DNA of 8,282 nt. Origin: Bacillota bacterium. GTDB taxonomy: Bacteria; Bacillota_I; Bacilli_A; RF39; UBA660. The notes under the pieces are model-generated. The model was not told the origin of the DNA. It searched no databases and saw only the letters and a program-made list of their open reading frames with translations. Both the position numbers and the translations under genes were made by a program. Of this stretch, positions 6,263-8,282 are shown one piece after another. Location: the NCBI GenBank assembly GCA_023430885.1, contig JAEYYH010000002.1, positions 1 through 8,282 of the forward strand, read 5' to 3'. Numbering within the stretch: position 1 is the first letter of the stretch; each line of letters begins with the position of its first letter.

Positions 6263-8260
6263 TCAGTAGTTCGCATCGAATGCGATCAGATGGAACGCCA
6301 GCGCCACCCAGAGCAACACGGCGAACGAGAGCGCGAGCACTACCGCCCAGGTCTTGGCCAGCCATTTGCGCGGGCCGCGTACTACGACCAGCGCGTTCCA
6401 GCCGCCAATCAGCAGCGCGCCGATGAACACGAGGATGGAAGTCAGCTGCAGGATCCACAGCCACGGATCCATACCAGGCACGAGCAGCGTCAGATCGCTG
6501 ATCATCATCGATGTCGTGACGGACCAGAGAATGGCCCAGACGAGCACGATCAAGGCTGCAAGGCGAACGTATCGATGTGCCTTTGCGTCCACGCCCGTGA
6601 GCGCGTACGTCGCTCCGTAGTGCCTGCGAGTCAGCGCGGAGATCGGCCATGCAAGGGTCGTCAGCAGAACGACAGCGAGCGCGACGATCAGAGCAGGTAG
6701 CAGCCAGGAAGGTGAAGTGGACGCCGGCGGCGGCTCGAACATCATGAAGGGCGACAGCTCACCGAAGCTGAAACGAACGACGCGTCCATCTTTTACTTCG
6801 GCGGCTAACAGGTCCTTGCCATTCACTGCCCGCCATATGAACGGCTCGATCTCGCGCCATTTGACTGGCGCGCCTGCGAGCATGTCCGCGAGCGATACAC
6901 CGATCGTGTTGTCGGCATGCGCGATGACTTTCACCGGACCGAACAATCCGAGCGTCTTGAAGAAGCTCGACTCCACACGGCGCGAGTTGTCGTAGATGCC
7001 TGACATCAGCGCCGCGTGTTCGGCAGCGACCTTCGGATCGACGCTGCCATCGACGGTCGGACCCGGGAAGTAACGATCGGTGAATCCCTCGAACAGCGAG
7101 CTGCGCACGTGATGCGTGGCGCCCTCCTTGCCGCTGCTGTTCATGGACACGAACAAGCCGACGTTCTGATCGAGATACAGATGCAGATTGCTGTGGAACC
7201 ACTCCGTATCGCCGCCGTGACCGATGATGCGACGACCGTTACGCGTCTGCTCATAGAAGCCGAGCAGCATGCGATTCAATCGAGGCAGCATGTCGAGCGC
7301 AGTGGTGTGCATCTGCTGTGCGGTCGGCGCCTGAAGAATCTGGCCGTCGCCGAACCTGCCCTCTTGAAGATGCGCGATCATGAAGCGGCCCATGTCGGCG
7401 CCGCTTGCCGCCAGACTGCCCGCCGGAGCCACACCCACGATCTCGTACGGTTTCGCCTCGCCCTGCGAGGCAACCGAGTACCCGTTCGATATCTGAGCCT
7501 CGAACTGCTTCGGCAGCGGCTGACGGAACGTCGAATGCTGCATGCCGAGCGGCTTGAAGATGCGCTCCTCGATATAGTCGTCGAACGGCATGCCGGAAAC
7601 TCGCGCGACCATGTACCCGGCAAGTGCTGTCGCGTAGTTCGAATAGGCGGGCGTCGTGCCGGGCGCATAGATGCGCTCGGGCACCCAGCGTTTCAGCAGA
7701 TCGGGAAACGGTGTGACGGGCTTGCTGGCATCGCCGATCAGATCCTTGAGCTGCTCTTCGAAGCCCGCGGTATGCGTCATGATGTTGCGCAACGTGATCG
7801 GCTTCCCGTCGCGCGGCGGAATCTGGAAATCCAGATAGCGATTCACATCGGTATCGAGATCGAGCTTCCCTTGCTCGACCATCTGCATGACGGCCGTCCA
7901 TGTGAATAGCTTCGAGACCGAGCCAGGTCGGAACATCGTCATTTCAGGATCGACAGGCTGCTGCTTTGCGACGTCCGAATAGCCGAAGCCGCGCTGGGTG
8001 AGCACCTGACCATCTTTCACGACGACAACTACTGCACCGGCAATATCGCCGTCGCGTAATGCGTATGGCATGAAGCCATCGAGCCAGGCATCGACATCCT
8101 GCTTTGTAAGCGACGCCGTAGGCTCCGGCTGCTCTAGCCCCAGAGTCGCGACCGGCTCGCCAGGTTTGGGCGGTGGAATCTGCGCGCCATCGTCCGCACG
8201 CGCTCCCGCGCAAAAGGAAATCAGGGCGGCCACCAACGTCATCAGTACGCGTGCAGGCAT
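6263..8260 (-). CDS. Secreted serine hydrolase (class C beta-lactamase fold) with C-terminal four-helix membrane domain
   Basis: A 665-residue protein of the beta-lactamase/penicillin-binding-protein-like hydrolase family (COG1680). A signal peptide (1-22, ending ARA before DD) sends the enzyme to the periplasm. The active-site motifs are all present: SVSK (114-117; Ser114 nucleophile, Lys117), YSN (206-208) and HGG (348-350). A second, beta-rich domain spans about 400-510. Four hydrophobic helices follow (about 519-541, 565-588, 599-622, 637-660), anchoring it in the inner membrane with the catalytic domain outside. In this family activities include D-aminopeptidase, DD-peptidase and esterase. 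Beside D-Glu genes, a peptidase that frees D-Glu or its dipeptides is a reasonable guess, but the sequence does not prove it. It is the first visible gene of the operon, with a good ribosome site before its ATG. Cys17 does not fit a lipobox, since Phe precedes it. Confidence 0.9.
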   Translation of the reverse strand: MPARVLMTLVAALISFCAGARADDGAQIPPPKPGEPVATLGLEQPEPTASLTKQDVDAWLDGFMPYALRDGDIAGAVVVVVKDGQVLTQRGFGYSDVAKQQPVDPEMTMFRPGSVSKLFTWTAVMQMVEQGKLDLDTDVNRYLDFQIPPRDGKPITLRNIMTHTAGFEEQLKDLIGDASKPVTPFPDLLKRWVPERIYAPGTTPAYSNYATALAGYMVARVSGMPFDDYIEERIFKPLGMQHSTFRQPLPKQFEAQISNGYSVASQGEAKPYEIVGVAPAGSLAASGADMGRFMIAHLQEGRFGDGQILQAPTAQQMHTTALDMLPRLNRMLLGFYEQTRNGRRIIGHGGDTEWFHSNLHLYLDQNVGLFVSMNSSGKEGATHHVRSSLFEGFTDRYFPGPTVDGSVDPKVAAEHAALMSGIYDNSRRVESSFFKTLGLFGPVKVIAHADNTIGVSLADMLAGAPVKWREIEPFIWRAVNGKDLLAAEVKDGRVVRFSFGELSPFMMFEPPPASTSPSWLLPALIVALAVVLLTTLAWPISALTRRHYGATYALTGVDAKAHRYVRLAALIVLVWAILWSVTTSMMISDLTLLVPGMDPWLWILQLTSILVFIGALLIGGWNALVVVRGPRKWLAKTWAVVLALSFAVLLWVALAFHLIAFDANY

Positions 8261-8264
8261 GGGT

Positions 8265-8269
8265 TCCTC
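8265..8269 (-). promoter_or_regulatory. Ribosome binding site of the serine hydrolase gene
   Basis: The minus strand reads TGAGGAACCCATG, with GAGGA four bases before the ATG at 8260. This supports that start over Met7 and keeps the signal peptide complete. Only 22 bases upstream of the gene are in the window, so its promoter or a preceding gene cannot be seen. Confidence 0.65.
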
Positions 8270-8282
8270 ACTGCAACTGGGC

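Noticed and set aside
8201..8260. Lipoprotein signal on the serine hydrolase (Cys17)
   Set aside because: The residues before Cys (ISF) do not fit a lipobox, and an ARA cleavage site follows.

Overview
The window is a high-GC bacterial chromosome segment in which all six genes lie on the minus strand. It most likely comes from a Gammaproteobacterium of the Xanthomonadales/Steroidobacter kind. The support is a long TonB-dependent receptor with a typical 'EIVVTAQKR' start, the codon usage, and a cluster of palindromic REP elements of the GTGGGxxCGACTTCAGTCG type common in that group. The genus is not determined.

In transcription order (right to left) the layout is: a secreted serine hydrolase of the class C beta-lactamase fold with a four-helix membrane domain (8260-6263); a 9-base gap; an enolase-superfamily epimerase of the dipeptide epimerase/DgcA type (6253-5255); a 72-base gap with a strong ribosome binding site; a TonB-dependent outer-membrane receptor (5182-2969); a TGATG overlap; a DUF1611/DgcN P-loop protein (2969-1902); a 334-base non-coding stretch with at least four REP units; a YkvI-like membrane transporter (1567-461); a GTGA overlap; and the first 154 codons of a POT-family peptide transporter, cut by the window edge (464-1).

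The best reading is a scavenging operon for D-glutamate or D-Glu-containing peptides. From family knowledge, DgcN acetylates D-glutamate and DgcA converts N-acetyl-D-glutamate to N-acetyl-L-glutamate. The surrounding genes would supply outer-membrane uptake (receptor), periplasmic peptide hydrolysis (serine hydrolase) and inner-membrane uptake (POT and YkvI proteins). The enzyme pair is recognised from sequence. The substrate path through the other four proteins is inferred from gene order. No regulator and no N-acetylglutamate deacetylase is visible in the window.

The stretches not covered by genes are the REP cluster (1568-1901), which also contains two mutually exclusive hairpins immediately before the ykvI-like start codon, and two short spacers. 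No RNA gene, insertion sequence or CRISPR array was seen.
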